Notes: generated by a model from the sequence alone, not told the origin. Counted from the first letter of the stretch, positions 42,210 to 50,796 are shown. The stretch is 56,765 bases of DNA from an uncultured Megasphaera sp. (GCA_934202965.1 CAKPYN010000015.1:1-56765); one strand, 5' to 3'. Program-made: numbers and translations.

Positions 42210-43619
42210 TTACTCTTCTATATCAAAAATTTTACCGGGATTCAAAATCATGTGCGGATCAAAGGCTTTTTTCACGGCTTTCATCAACGCCAAGGCCCCT
42301 GGGTCTGTATATTTGGCAAACAACGCTTTGCGTTTCTGGCCAATCCCGTGTTCCCCGGAAATTCTGCCGCCTAATTCGTAGACTGCCTGGCAGGCTGCGT
42401 CTTCAAAGGCGGCTATTTTCGTTTCTTCTTCAGCAGCCGTAAAGCCGCGGCGCAGAACATCCAAATGCAGATTGCCGTCACCGGCATGACTGACACCGCG
42501 AAAATGCACGCCCTGCTGTCTGCCGATTTCTTCCAGCCGCTGCAGTAAAGCCAGCAGCTGATCCGGCGGCACCACATAATCTTCCATCGCTGCGACAGGG
42601 CATTCCGCAGCAGATGCTTCCGTAAAGGCGATACGCGCTTTCCATACTTTAGCGGCATCAGCGGCAAATACTTCCAACGCTCCCTGCACACGGCATATAT
42701 CATCAATTGCCATGCAGGCATCTTCCACTTCTTCTTCCGTTTTGCCATCGATTTGGATAATCATATAATTGCCGTTGTCCGAATAGGGCTGTTTTTCATC
42801 TAAATACCGCTCTACGACACGAATGACTTCATTATCCATGCATTCCAGACACGTCGGCGTAATTCCGGCCTTAGGCAGTGCCGTCACCAATGACAATGCC
42901 TGGTCCAATGTCGGAAATACTGCCAAAATATCCATGGTATGCTTCGGAAGCGGCACGAGTTTCAGCGTCAGTTTGGTAATGATGCCCAGCGTACCTTCGG
43001 AGCCGATAATAATTTTTTCCAAGGGATAGCCGGCGGTTACTTTCTTCAAACGACTGCCAAAATGTGCAATGTCCCCTGTCGGTGTAACCACTTCAATACT
43101 ATAAATCTGATCACGCGTCGTACCATATTTGACAGCCCGATTGCCACCGGCATTCGTTGCAGCGTTGCCGCCAATAAAACAACTATCCCCGCTGCAGGGA
43201 TCTCCAGCATACAACAAGCCTTTTTCTTTGGCCATCGCCTGTAACTGCGCCGTAATGACACCCGGTTCGACGACCATATACATCTTATCGGCGTCAAACT
43301 CCAAAATCTGATTCATCCGTTCCGTACTCAACACGATACCGCCCAATTCATTGACTACGGCACCAAACTCCAGTCCTGTTCCGGCACCGCGAGGTACGAC
43401 CGGTATCAACGCTTCATTCGCCAGTTTCATAACCGCCGCAATTTCTTCCGTCGTTTTCGGCAGCACGACAACTTCAGGCAAACAGTTCTTCCCAGTTCCT
43501 ACACCTTCATCACTAGCATAGGGAATCTTTTTATCTCTATCTGTATAAACATATTTGGCACCAACAATCTCCTGCAGTGCCTGTATCGTATCTTCTTGGA
43601 CATGATGATACGTTCTCAT
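42210..43619 (-). CDS. FAD-binding oxidase of the GlcD / D-lactate dehydrogenase family
   Basis: 469 residues. FAD PCMH domain: VVVLPKTTEEIAAVMKLANEALIPVVPRGAGTGLEFGAV, then GDPCSGDSCFIGGNAATNAGGNRAVKYG. C-terminal substrate domain with RGVSHAGDGNLHLDVLRR and RISGEHGIGQKRK. Such enzymes oxidise D-lactate or glycolate, often passing electrons to an electron-transfer flavoprotein. No etf genes are in the window. ATG 43619 (MRTYHHVQED) follows GGAGGGATTGTGC. Confidence 0.9.
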   Translation of the reverse strand: MRTYHHVQEDTIQALQEIVGAKYVYTDRDKKIPYASDEGVGTGKNCLPEVVVLPKTTEEIAAVMKLANEALIPVVPRGAGTGLEFGAVVNELGGIVLSTERMNQILEFDADKMYMVVEPGVITAQLQAMAKEKGLLYAGDPCSGDSCFIGGNAATNAGGNRAVKYGTTRDQIYSIEVVTPTGDIAHFGSRLKKVTAGYPLEKIIIGSEGTLGIITKLTLKLVPLPKHTMDILAVFPTLDQALSLVTALPKAGITPTCLECMDNEVIRVVERYLDEKQPYSDNGNYMIIQIDGKTEEEVEDACMAIDDICRVQGALEVFAADAAKVWKARIAFTEASAAECPVAAMEDYVVPPDQLLALLQRLEEIGRQQGVHFRGVSHAGDGNLHLDVLRRGFTAAEEETKIAAFEDAACQAVYELGGRISGEHGIGQKRKALFAKYTDPGALALMKAVKKAFDPHMILNPGKIFDIEE

Positions 43620-43796
43620 GCACAATCCCTCCTATAGTCATATATAGTATTATATCATATTCTATACCTATCCCTAATTTTTCCTCATATCATAACCAAT
43701 CTACAAAATGCTGTTTGTATATGTATGGAGGTGATTTTATGGTACAATACAAATAAACATACGTTATATCATACTATACTAAAAAGAAGGTATCCT

Positions 43797-44705
43797 ATGT
43801 CTTATTCTCTCATCCTAGCTTTTCTCTTGGCATTCAGTCTGCTGCCGCCTGCCTACATCCGCTACGTACCGTTTCAGACTATCGTTACGCCGCATACCAA
43901 GCGCATACTTATCGGCATGTATATGTGTATCTTCCTCTGTGAATTTTTGGGCATGAATGCAGCATTCTATACTGCAGCCCTTGCTCCTACCTGGATGTTT
44001 TGCAAATTCTTTCTGATGTTTGCCTGGATTCCTTATTTTCTTGTCAATCTATGTATTATTCGTTCGTATATTCCCCAACATATTTTTATCTTGGGAATGC
44101 AGTCGATTTACATGATTTCCATGCATACGCTTTCTATGAATATCATATTATCATGGGTACCTGCTGCCCAATTTGATGCGTATATTGTCGCTCATGAAGC
44201 CTTGTATATTGCGTTATTTATCCTCTTTTTGCCTGTGATACGCTGGTTTTTCTTGAAAATATTTTTACAACATCAAGCCATTCACCGGCCTTATATTTGG
44301 AAATACTGTTGTCTGATTCCCCTTCTGATTTCTGTCAATCAGGGCTTTTTCATGACATCTCCTGTACCATTATCTCAGTTGTACATTTGGCCGCGTTTTT
44401 TCAATGCCCTAGCCGGTATTACCCTCGCCAAGGCTGTCTATCAGGGAATTTCACACCTATCCCAGCGGCTTATCATCCACAAGAAAAATATTCTGCTGCA
44501 AAACAAGCTGCAGCAGCTCCAGCAATACGCCCGCTCGCTGGATGCATCGTATCGGCGCATGTCCGTATTGCGCCATGACACACGACATCAAATCCGCATC
44601 CTTTCGGCTTTGCTGCAGGAAAAAAACACCGATGAAGCCCTCGCCTTCATTCACACGCTGCAGCAAGAGCTGCCGCCGCATACGGAAAAGAGGCGTTCCT
44701 CATGA
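43797..44705 (+). CDS. sensor kinase subunit 1: membrane sensor plus histidine box, no ATPase domain
   Basis: 302 residues. About six membrane helices up to residue 220, then a coiled coil (LQNKLQQLQQYARSLDASY) and a histidine box SVLRHDTRHQIRILSALL with H260, the pattern of AgrC/LytS-like GHKL kinases. The protein ends at HTLQQELPPHTEKRRSS, just where the HATPase domain would begin, and nothing like N, G1 or G2 boxes follows. The next gene overlaps the TGA stop by ATGA and is a paralogue with the ATPase domain. ATG 43797 follows AGAAGG; an in-frame ATG at 43725 would add 24 residues without family support. Confidence 0.8.
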   Translation: MSYSLILAFLLAFSLLPPAYIRYVPFQTIVTPHTKRILIGMYMCIFLCEFLGMNAAFYTAALAPTWMFCKFFLMFAWIPYFLVNLCIIRSYIPQHIFILGMQSIYMISMHTLSMNIILSWVPAAQFDAYIVAHEALYIALFILFLPVIRWFFLKIFLQHQAIHRPYIWKYCCLIPLLISVNQGFFMTSPVPLSQLYIWPRFFNALAGITLAKAVYQGISHLSQRLIIHKKNILLQNKLQQLQQYARSLDASYRRMSVLRHDTRHQIRILSALLQEKNTDEALAFIHTLQQELPPHTEKRRSS

Positions 44706-46123
44706 TTATTGCCATCACAGCTTTTTTATTTACTATTTCCAAACTGCCGTCTGTCGCCCTGCACTATCTGGCATTGTCTCCGTTTACCTCAGCGGCAGTC
44801 CGCCGCCGTCTGCGGTACAGCTACGGCTGTATCGCCATCATCGATATTCTGCTGACACAATACCTTTTTTTCAGCGGTACCTTATCCTACACGCTGTATT
44901 CTTACAAAATATTAGCCGTGACGTGTTGGATACCCTATTTTGTACTGACTGTCTATGCCCTGCGTCCCTACTGGTTCCAGCATCTCCTCATTTTCAGTCT
45001 CTATTCGATTCTCACCATTACCCTGCATACACTGACCATGCGGATTTTGTTCTTTTTCACTACGTCGGCACAGCACACGGCATATTTTCCCGTACATATT
45101 GTCTTATATATTGGACTATATGCACTGGTATTTCCGTGGATTCGTTCCTATTTTCACATTATCTTTATACGGTATCATCACCTCAGCACGCGTTATTTTT
45201 GGAAATACACCAGTATTTTTGCCTTCGCCCTCTTTATGGACGAAATCTATTTTGTCATGTCCCGTCCCATACAGGACGCTTTGCCATTTTTCTTTCCCCG
45301 CACGACTATTGCCTTGGCAACTATTTTGTTTTGCCTAAGCATCCTCAAAGGCTTATCGCAAATGGAAGTGGAAATAACTCAATATAAACAGCATGCCGAA
45401 TTGCAAACAGAGGTCAAATCTATTTCGCAATACACAACAACACTGCAGCAATCACAGCAACAAATTCATCAATTATTGAAAAATAAACGAAAAACCCTCG
45501 CTCAGCTAGAATCTATGATTACAGCTGAGCAGTTTGCAGACGCTTCGGCATTGCTACAGCAACTGGATTCTTCGTTTTCACAAACAAAAATTGAACGATT
45601 CTGCCTAAACTCCCTGCTGAATGCCACGCTCACTGTCTATATCCAAAAAGCCCGGCAGCTTGGCATTCCCATAACCGTATCCGTCGATGTGCCATTCCAA
45701 ACCACGATGGATTCGGATTTGTCCATGGTCTTTGCCAACCTCATCGAAAACGCGATTCATGCCAGCAAGGAACAGCCCGCTTCCCGACAGCAAATTCAGA
45801 TTATGTCCAAACAGCAGGCATCTGTATTGGCTCTCTGCATTCAAAACCGCTTTGACAAGCCCGTCCCCTTAGATGCAGACGGCTTTCCTGTGACGACTCG
45901 CAAAGGACACGGCTTGGGTATGAGTTCGCTGAAACAATTTCAGGAAAAATACGATGCGACCATTCTCTGCACGCAAGAAAACGGCTGGTTCAAGACCTAT
46001 CTGCAAGTACCGTATATCATTAAATCCCCCCCCCCATTCTTAATACCTAATACATGGCACAACCAAACAATCTTATGCAAATACCCCCTGTACCAACTTG
46101 TGGTAAAGGGGGTATCTATCTAA
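44702..46123 (+). CDS. sensor kinase subunit 2: membrane sensor plus GHKL ATPase, degenerate histidine box
   Basis: 473 residues. Same sensor architecture as its neighbour. The coil and helical segment aligns without gaps to subunit 1, but the phospho-accepting position is K260 (LLKNKRKT against LRHDTRHQ). The catalytic domain is intact: N box FANLIENAIHAS (N346, N350), G box RKGHGLGMSSL (residues 400-409). The natural end of this domain would be near TYLQVPYI; here a run of ten C residues (46026-46035) leads into a 29-residue tail. With nine or eleven C the protein would stop after about five to eight further residues. Stop lies 31 bases from the converging adhesin gene. Confidence 0.8.
   Translation: MIIAITAFLFTISKLPSVALHYLALSPFTSAAVRRRLRYSYGCIAIIDILLTQYLFFSGTLSYTLYSYKILAVTCWIPYFVLTVYALRPYWFQHLLIFSLYSILTITLHTLTMRILFFFTTSAQHTAYFPVHIVLYIGLYALVFPWIRSYFHIIFIRYHHLSTRYFWKYTSIFAFALFMDEIYFVMSRPIQDALPFFFPRTTIALATILFCLSILKGLSQMEVEITQYKQHAELQTEVKSISQYTTTLQQSQQQIHQLLKNKRKTLAQLESMITAEQFADASALLQQLDSSFSQTKIERFCLNSLLNATLTVYIQKARQLGIPITVSVDVPFQTTMDSDLSMVFANLIENAIHASKEQPASRQQIQIMSKQQASVLALCIQNRFDKPVPLDADGFPVTTRKGHGLGMSSLKQFQEKYDATILCTQENGWFKTYLQVPYIIKSPPPFLIPNTWHNQTILCKYPLYQLVVKGVSI
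46026..46035 (+). repeat. C10 homopolymer tract inside the kinase 2 coding end
   Basis: T followed by ten C. Codons 442-445 are encoded here. Gain or loss of one base changes the C-terminal tail of kinase 2, a classic slipped-strand site. Confidence 0.8.
46081..46115. terminator. hairpin between converging kinase 2 and adhesin genes
   Basis: ATACCCCCT pairs with AGGGGGTAT, with an inner ACCA/TGGT. No clean T-run follows on either strand. It lies within the long-tail form of kinase 2 and past the stop of the short forms. Confidence 0.45.
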
Positions 46124-46154
46124 CAGGGAGTGTCTTTTATCTTACTGTTTTTTG

Positions 46155-49100
46155 TTATGCTTTTTCATGTGCAGCTATTGCTTTGAGTTCTGGTTTAAAT
46201 TCTTCTACCAATTTAGCTTCAGCTTTTGTGCCTTTTTGCAGTGCTTTGTAAATAATCACCGCCATTTCATAGCGGGTCATTGTCCGTTCACCATGATACT
46301 TGCCGTCTTCATAGCCTTGAATGATGTCGTTGCCGGCAAGACGGGATACAGCTTCATAAGCCCAGTGGTTGTCCGGTACGTCAGGGAAATCCTTTGACAT
46401 GTTCGGATTAATGACCGAAAGGAGCGCATCCATTTGAGCCTGCAGCATATCGACTTGTGATTTAAGCTGTTTATTGTGTTCTGTTGCTTGTGCCAAGGCT
46501 TTGGCTTTTTCCTTATTGCCGCCGCTTCCCAATCGGAAGGAAATACCGCCGCCGACCATATTGTCATTGGAACCTATCGTCGAAGATACGTTAAACATCA
46601 CGTCTTCATTCGGCCGATAGAACAATCCCATGGCCGTAGCCGTCTTGTTGCGGTAATTGCCCACGCCGACAGCCACATTCAGCTTGGAATCCGCATCAAA
46701 TTCCATCGGATGCAGGTTAGCCATTGCCGCCGCATTGGCACCTACTTCATTGATGCGAGAATCAAACTGGTCAATCCGGCGATTCGTTTCAAATAACTGC
46801 CCGCCATTGACTGCATCCATACTGCCTTCGGCAATCGTACCATCTGCCACGTAGGTAACCTTCTGGTTGTTGGCATTGATACCATTGGCATCGATGTATG
46901 TATTGTTGCCGACTTTATAGGAGTTTGCCGTTACGTCACCCGTAATGGTTGCGTTGCCGCCAACAGTTGCATTATTGGTCACATGCAAATCCTTGGTTGT
47001 TGTCGTGCCTTCTACAGTGAGATCTTTTTTCACAGTGGCATTGCTTTCCATAGTCACATCGCCTTTGAGGGTCGAAGTGCCTGTTACTTCCAAAGAACCA
47101 GTGGTAGTCTTGCCTTGGATATTGGCATTGCCTCTGACACCAAGGTCTTTCATCACATCTGCATAATCCATCGTTGCCTGACCAGTCGTGATGGTATTGC
47201 CTTTAATCGTCGTATTCGTGAAATCTTTACCGAGATCTTTTTTAGCTGTCAATACGGTATTCGCTTCTGTATTACTAAAAGTTGTTCCATCTACAGTAGA
47301 AATCACGCTATTGGCTTTCGTTGGCTTGCCTGCAGCATCCAAATCAGCAATGGTATTATTAGAAGAAGTTGCTGTATTCTGAATTACATTACTAGAAGAA
47401 CCATTAGTTACGGCCCCAGTAAGCTCTTCCGAAGTCTGTTTATTGACAGTAGCATTTTCGCCATTGACTACAGAATGTTCTGTCTTATCTGCATCGGACT
47501 GTGTCAGATTCTGCTTGATCCCATCTTTGATAGATTCTGTAATCTTGCCATTTTCAATGTTTTGATAGGTGTTTTCCCCAACTTTGTTGGAAATCAGCTT
47601 ATCTGCTTGATTTTTGATTTCACTGGCACTGGAACTGATGATACCGGATGCCTTGTTGTTGATATTAACAGCTTCATTATTGATAACTTCCGAAGCCTTA
47701 TTATTAATCACTTTGGCATTGTTCGTAATACGTTCATCCGCTGTATTCACAATATTCTTTGCACTATTGGAAATATCGCCTGCAACAGTCGTTGTCTGAT
47801 TGCCACCTACTTCATTGGTTTGATTGCCAGTGACGTGGATGTTCTGAGCCCCAGTGACAATATGATTTTCCGTACCAGTGACATTGGTATCAAGTCCGCC
47901 GTTGAAGTTCTCCGTCGCCTGTCCGGTCACAGTGGTAGTCAGCTTGCCGCCTACGGTATTCGTCATATCGCCGGTTGTGTTGTTCACGATAGTCTGTGCA
48001 TCGTTTGTGATGGTGCCGTCTTTCGCGGTATTGGTGATATCCGTCGCTGTCTGCTCTGTCTTCGTGGTCTTGCCGTCTTCATTCGTGATTTCCGTCACGG
48101 ACGAATCCTTGGTATTGACCTGATGATTCTTATTCTTCCCATCCTTGTCCTGAATCTGGAAGCTATTCTCTGTCGCAGTGACTTTCGTATAGGTCTTATT
48201 GCCGTCCTTGTCAGTCGCATAGCCTTTGATGCCATCCGCGGTCTGGCTCGTATTGGTGCGATTTTGCTTCGAATCTTTGACTTTGGTCGTGACACCTTTT
48301 GCTGTCACATCCGAACGGGTTTCTGTCCAGTCCGTGGTGTCCCCGTCTTTGGCATAATTGATCGTCCCTTTTTCATTGTGGGTGAACTGGCTCTCGGTGG
48401 TATGGCCATGATCTGTTACTTTAGCCAAATTCGAGATCCCATCCGCCGTGATGGCGGTAGCACTATCATGCTTTTTACCGCTTGGTGAGTCCAGCTTATT
48501 ATTTTCCAAGTAGATCTCGCCTACATTGAGTTTGCCATCGACCGTCAGGTCTTTCACGCCACCCACATTCCCGTCTTTGTCCACGGTCACTTTGCCTTCG
48601 ATGGTGGTCTTGGTGTCGTCTGCGTTCCGTGTGATACCGCCGGTGCGGTCATTCGTTTTTGCGAGTTCGCCATCAAGCACTTTCAGGTTTTCAGAAACAT
48701 TATTTGTAGCGCTCTTCTTGATATAGTTCCCATCGTCAGTTACCGTACCGATGCGATCAGAAAGATCGTTATCTGCGGCAGTACGATCCGCTACCTCTTG
48801 ATTCAATCCCGCATCTAAGCGCCCCAGATTTTCGCCGATCGACTTGGTCGGATCCAAATAGGTGCCAGTGCCGACCGTCCCCACTTTGGTATCTAAATTT
48901 GTGATAGCTTCCGTATTTTCCCCGATAGCAACAAGATTCTTCCCCACCTGGGCATCAACATTTTTCATATTGCCCCAGATCGAGCCATCCTGAGAAATAA
49001 AGTCTCCGCTTTCCTTCTCACCAAGTGCAATGCCATTGATGGTTCCCACATCGGTAAGATTCTTTCCACCCATATCAACTTGCTGGCCAACCTTCATGCC

Positions 49101-49703
49101 ATTGACAGAAGTGGTATCATTGGCTGCATCATAGTCAATCCTTGTGGTTTTCTTCATGGAATCATTGATATCAGCCAGTGTGGTGGTCACGCCCGCGCCA
49201 TTCTTGATCTCCCCCGTCACCGTCAGCGCTCCTGTTTCCACGTTAGTACCAGAAACGGTAGTCATGCCACTCAGAGACTTGCCGTCAGCAGAGAGTCCTG
49301 CGGTCTTGCTATCCAAGGTAGTAATATTGTCTTTGTTCGTAGTGGCGCCTGTTGAGAGGGCTTCGAGCTTTCCATCAACCTGTGACGCGGTATAGTAATA
49401 CTTCAGCTCATGATCGAGCTTCGCTTCTACCTCAGTATGTACAAATGACTCAGTGCCGTCTTTGGTATACACTATCGCAGTCGAGCCACTAGTAGTTTCC
49501 ACAGTTACCCTATTATCAAACGCCCCGACATTTACAAAGCCTCCGCCAGCAATACCCATCGCAATCGCCAAGGAGAGCAACGATTTTTTTGCAGTTTGTT
49601 TGGCTGATCCTGTGGACGATTTGGTATTGGCTTTGGCAAATTCTGATGTGACGACATAGCAGTTCCGTACTTTACTATAGATGACTTTAAATATTTTATT
49701 CAT
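46155..49703 (-). CDS. trimeric autotransporter adhesin (YadA-like) with ESPR and C-terminal SLH domain
   Basis: 1182 residues. N-terminus MNKIFKVIYSKVRNCYVVTSEFAK is the extended signal peptide region, followed by a hydrophobic core near 41-58. The passenger is low-complexity, Asn/Thr-rich, with many short repeats (VTGNQTNEVGGNQT, NNKASEVINNEA) fitting a beta-roll or stalk. Near residue 950: KVTYVADGTIAEGSMDAVNGGQLFETN, the YadA neck; about 996-1061 the membrane anchor; 1062-1103 a coiled coil; 1104 onward an SLH domain (FPDVPDNHWAYEAVSRLAGNDIIQGYEDG). The SLH would tether the outer-membrane trimer to cell-wall polymer. Starts ATG 49703 behind GAAGGGAAGTGTCTAT-type sequence. One open frame, no break. 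Confidence 0.93.
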   Translation of the reverse strand: MNKIFKVIYSKVRNCYVVTSEFAKANTKSSTGSAKQTAKKSLLSLAIAMGIAGGGFVNVGAFDNRVTVETTSGSTAIVYTKDGTESFVHTEVEAKLDHELKYYYTASQVDGKLEALSTGATTNKDNITTLDSKTAGLSADGKSLSGMTTVSGTNVETGALTVTGEIKNGAGVTTTLADINDSMKKTTRIDYDAANDTTSVNGMKVGQQVDMGGKNLTDVGTINGIALGEKESGDFISQDGSIWGNMKNVDAQVGKNLVAIGENTEAITNLDTKVGTVGTGTYLDPTKSIGENLGRLDAGLNQEVADRTAADNDLSDRIGTVTDDGNYIKKSATNNVSENLKVLDGELAKTNDRTGGITRNADDTKTTIEGKVTVDKDGNVGGVKDLTVDGKLNVGEIYLENNKLDSPSGKKHDSATAITADGISNLAKVTDHGHTTESQFTHNEKGTINYAKDGDTTDWTETRSDVTAKGVTTKVKDSKQNRTNTSQTADGIKGYATDKDGNKTYTKVTATENSFQIQDKDGKNKNHQVNTKDSSVTEITNEDGKTTKTEQTATDITNTAKDGTITNDAQTIVNNTTGDMTNTVGGKLTTTVTGQATENFNGGLDTNVTGTENHIVTGAQNIHVTGNQTNEVGGNQTTTVAGDISNSAKNIVNTADERITNNAKVINNKASEVINNEAVNINNKASGIISSSASEIKNQADKLISNKVGENTYQNIENGKITESIKDGIKQNLTQSDADKTEHSVVNGENATVNKQTSEELTGAVTNGSSSNVIQNTATSSNNTIADLDAAGKPTKANSVISTVDGTTFSNTEANTVLTAKKDLGKDFTNTTIKGNTITTGQATMDYADVMKDLGVRGNANIQGKTTTGSLEVTGTSTLKGDVTMESNATVKKDLTVEGTTTTKDLHVTNNATVGGNATITGDVTANSYKVGNNTYIDANGINANNQKVTYVADGTIAEGSMDAVNGGQLFETNRRIDQFDSRINEVGANAAAMANLHPMEFDADSKLNVAVGVGNYRNKTATAMGLFYRPNEDVMFNVSSTIGSNDNMVGGGISFRLGSGGNKEKAKALAQATEHNKQLKSQVDMLQAQMDALLSVINPNMSKDFPDVPDNHWAYEAVSRLAGNDIIQGYEDGKYHGERTMTRYEMAVIIYKALQKGTKAEAKLVEEFKPELKAIAAHEKA

Positions 49704-49743
49704 ATAGACACTTCCCTTCGCTTGTGTATGTAAAACGTTTTGT

Positions 49744-49775
49744 ATTATATTGGGTGATAGACCACCTGTGTGGTC
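49744..49775 (-). promoter_or_regulatory. adhesin promoter with inverted repeat over the -35 region
   Basis: On the minus strand a -10 TATAAT (49744-49749). The -35 position is covered by a perfect inverted repeat GACCAC-CTGT-GTGGTC (49760-49775). No good TTGACA is visible, suggesting activator dependence or operator control. Confidence 0.5.
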
Positions 49776-49805
49776 GTATAGATATGCTGGATGTACCTTG
49801 GTTTC

Positions 49806-50528
49806 CTATTTAGAAAAGATATAGCGGAAATAGTCTTCTTGAAATTGACGGTATTTACGTTTCGCTATAGGAATTTCTTTTCCTTGGATTTCGATATAAT
49901 TGCTTTTGATGACGTGAATTGCTTTTTGGTTGACGATAAATCCTTTACCCGGTGATACAAACTGCCCCGGAACGATGCATTCCAGCGTGTTAAGCAATGA
50001 TGTCAGCGACTGTCTGGAATCCAGGGACGTGCCGTCTGTCAGAAATACCCGTTGAACATGGCCGTCGCTTTCTACATAGGCGATATGGTCTACTTCTTCA
50101 ATCTGAATGCCGCAGCCGACAAGACGGAAAATAATTTTACCGCTGTGGCTTTGTCTAATTTTTTCTAGGGCTCGATCCATGGCTCCATCAAACAACTCTT
50201 GCCGAACGGGTTTGACCAAATAATGAATGGCTTTGAGGGCAAAGGCTTCGACAGCAAATTCATCACTCGTCGTCAAAAAGATGATTTCGGCATGATAGTT
50301 TTTTTCACGCATTTCATTAGCAACTTCCGTTCCCAATATACCCGGCATACAGACGTCCAATAATACCAAATCATATTTTTGCTTGTTCAAGTCTTCCAAA
50401 AAGGTAAAGGCATTGGTATATTCTGTATACGTCGCCGTTTCTTGCTGACGTGTGACATAATCTTCTGCCAAGTTCCGTATTTCTTTGAGTTGATCTCTTT
50501 GGTCATCACAAATCGCAATTCGCAACAT
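49806..50528 (-). CDS. LytTR-family response regulator
   Basis: 240 residues. N-terminal receiver with D8-D9, phospho-acceptor D58 (YDLVLLDVCMPG), T in FLTTSDE and K in YLVKPV. C-terminal LytTR DNA-binding domain from about residue 130 (GCGIQIEEVDHIAYVESDGHVQRVFLTDGT, FVSPGKGFIVNQKAIHVI). Starts ATG 50528 behind AAAGGAGGAGCGGATC. Response partner is most probably the split kinase pair on the other side of the adhesin gene, since no other GHKL kinase is nearby. Confidence 0.92.
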   Translation of the reverse strand: MLRIAICDDQRDQLKEIRNLAEDYVTRQQETATYTEYTNAFTFLEDLNKQKYDLVLLDVCMPGILGTEVANEMREKNYHAEIIFLTTSDEFAVEAFALKAIHYLVKPVRQELFDGAMDRALEKIRQSHSGKIIFRLVGCGIQIEEVDHIAYVESDGHVQRVFLTDGTSLDSRQSLTSLLNTLECIVPGQFVSPGKGFIVNQKAIHVIKSNYIEIQGKEIPIAKRKYRQFQEDYFRYIFSK

Positions 50529-50581
50529 GATCCGCTCCTCCTTTCTGTCTTTTACAGCAAGACGTTTGTTTTCTTAGTTGT

Positions 50582-50648
50582 ATTATATCGAATATTCACA
50601 AAGCATAGAAAAAAAGTACATAAGTGGTACGTTTTTTTGCACAAGTGG
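50582..50648 (-). promoter_or_regulatory. lytTR gene promoter with tandem LytTR-type binding repeats
   Basis: On the minus strand a -10 TATAAT (50582-50587) without a good -35. Upstream lie two 9-bp direct repeats, read on the plus strand CATAAGTGG (50619-50627) and CACAAGTGG (50640-50648), 21 bp apart start to start with a 12-bp spacer. That spacing is what LytTR proteins such as AgrA use. Position upstream of -35 suits autoactivation. Confidence 0.55.
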
Positions 50649-50681
50649 GAAGTATGATGCTGTCACCCCCAATGACTCTAT

Positions 50682-50758
50682 AAAAAAAGCAGATATAGTA
50701 TCCTTCGTTTTTCTACATCCATGCCATCACAGCAACAACGAACGATATATATCTGCTT
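50682..50758 (-). terminator. terminator of the MBL-DUF445 transcript
   Basis: Arms AAGCAGATATA and TATATCTGCTT, with partial pairing continuing inward, followed on the minus strand by a T-run. It lies 39 bases past the DUF445 stop. Confidence 0.65.
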
Positions 50759-50796
50759 ATCGTATATAAAATTCACATTTTCTTGAAACGGACGAT

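Noticed and set aside
44542..45387. 281-codon plus-strand frame overlapping both kinase genes
   Set aside because: It is the +1 frame of the kinases; composition is His/Cys/Ser-rich and unlike any protein, while both kinase frames have clear domains.
46983..48488. 501-codon open frame on the plus strand
   Set aside because: It lies antisense to the adhesin gene in a repetitive Asn/Thr-rich region; its translation is low-complexity Ile/Arg/Cys-rich and it has no ribosome site. It is a shadow.
49765..49801. LytTR direct repeats at the adhesin promoter
   Set aside because: The closest matches to CAYAAGTGG (CCTGTGTGG and GTACCTTGG) are 28 bp apart and weak, unlike the 21-bp spacing upstream of the regulator gene.
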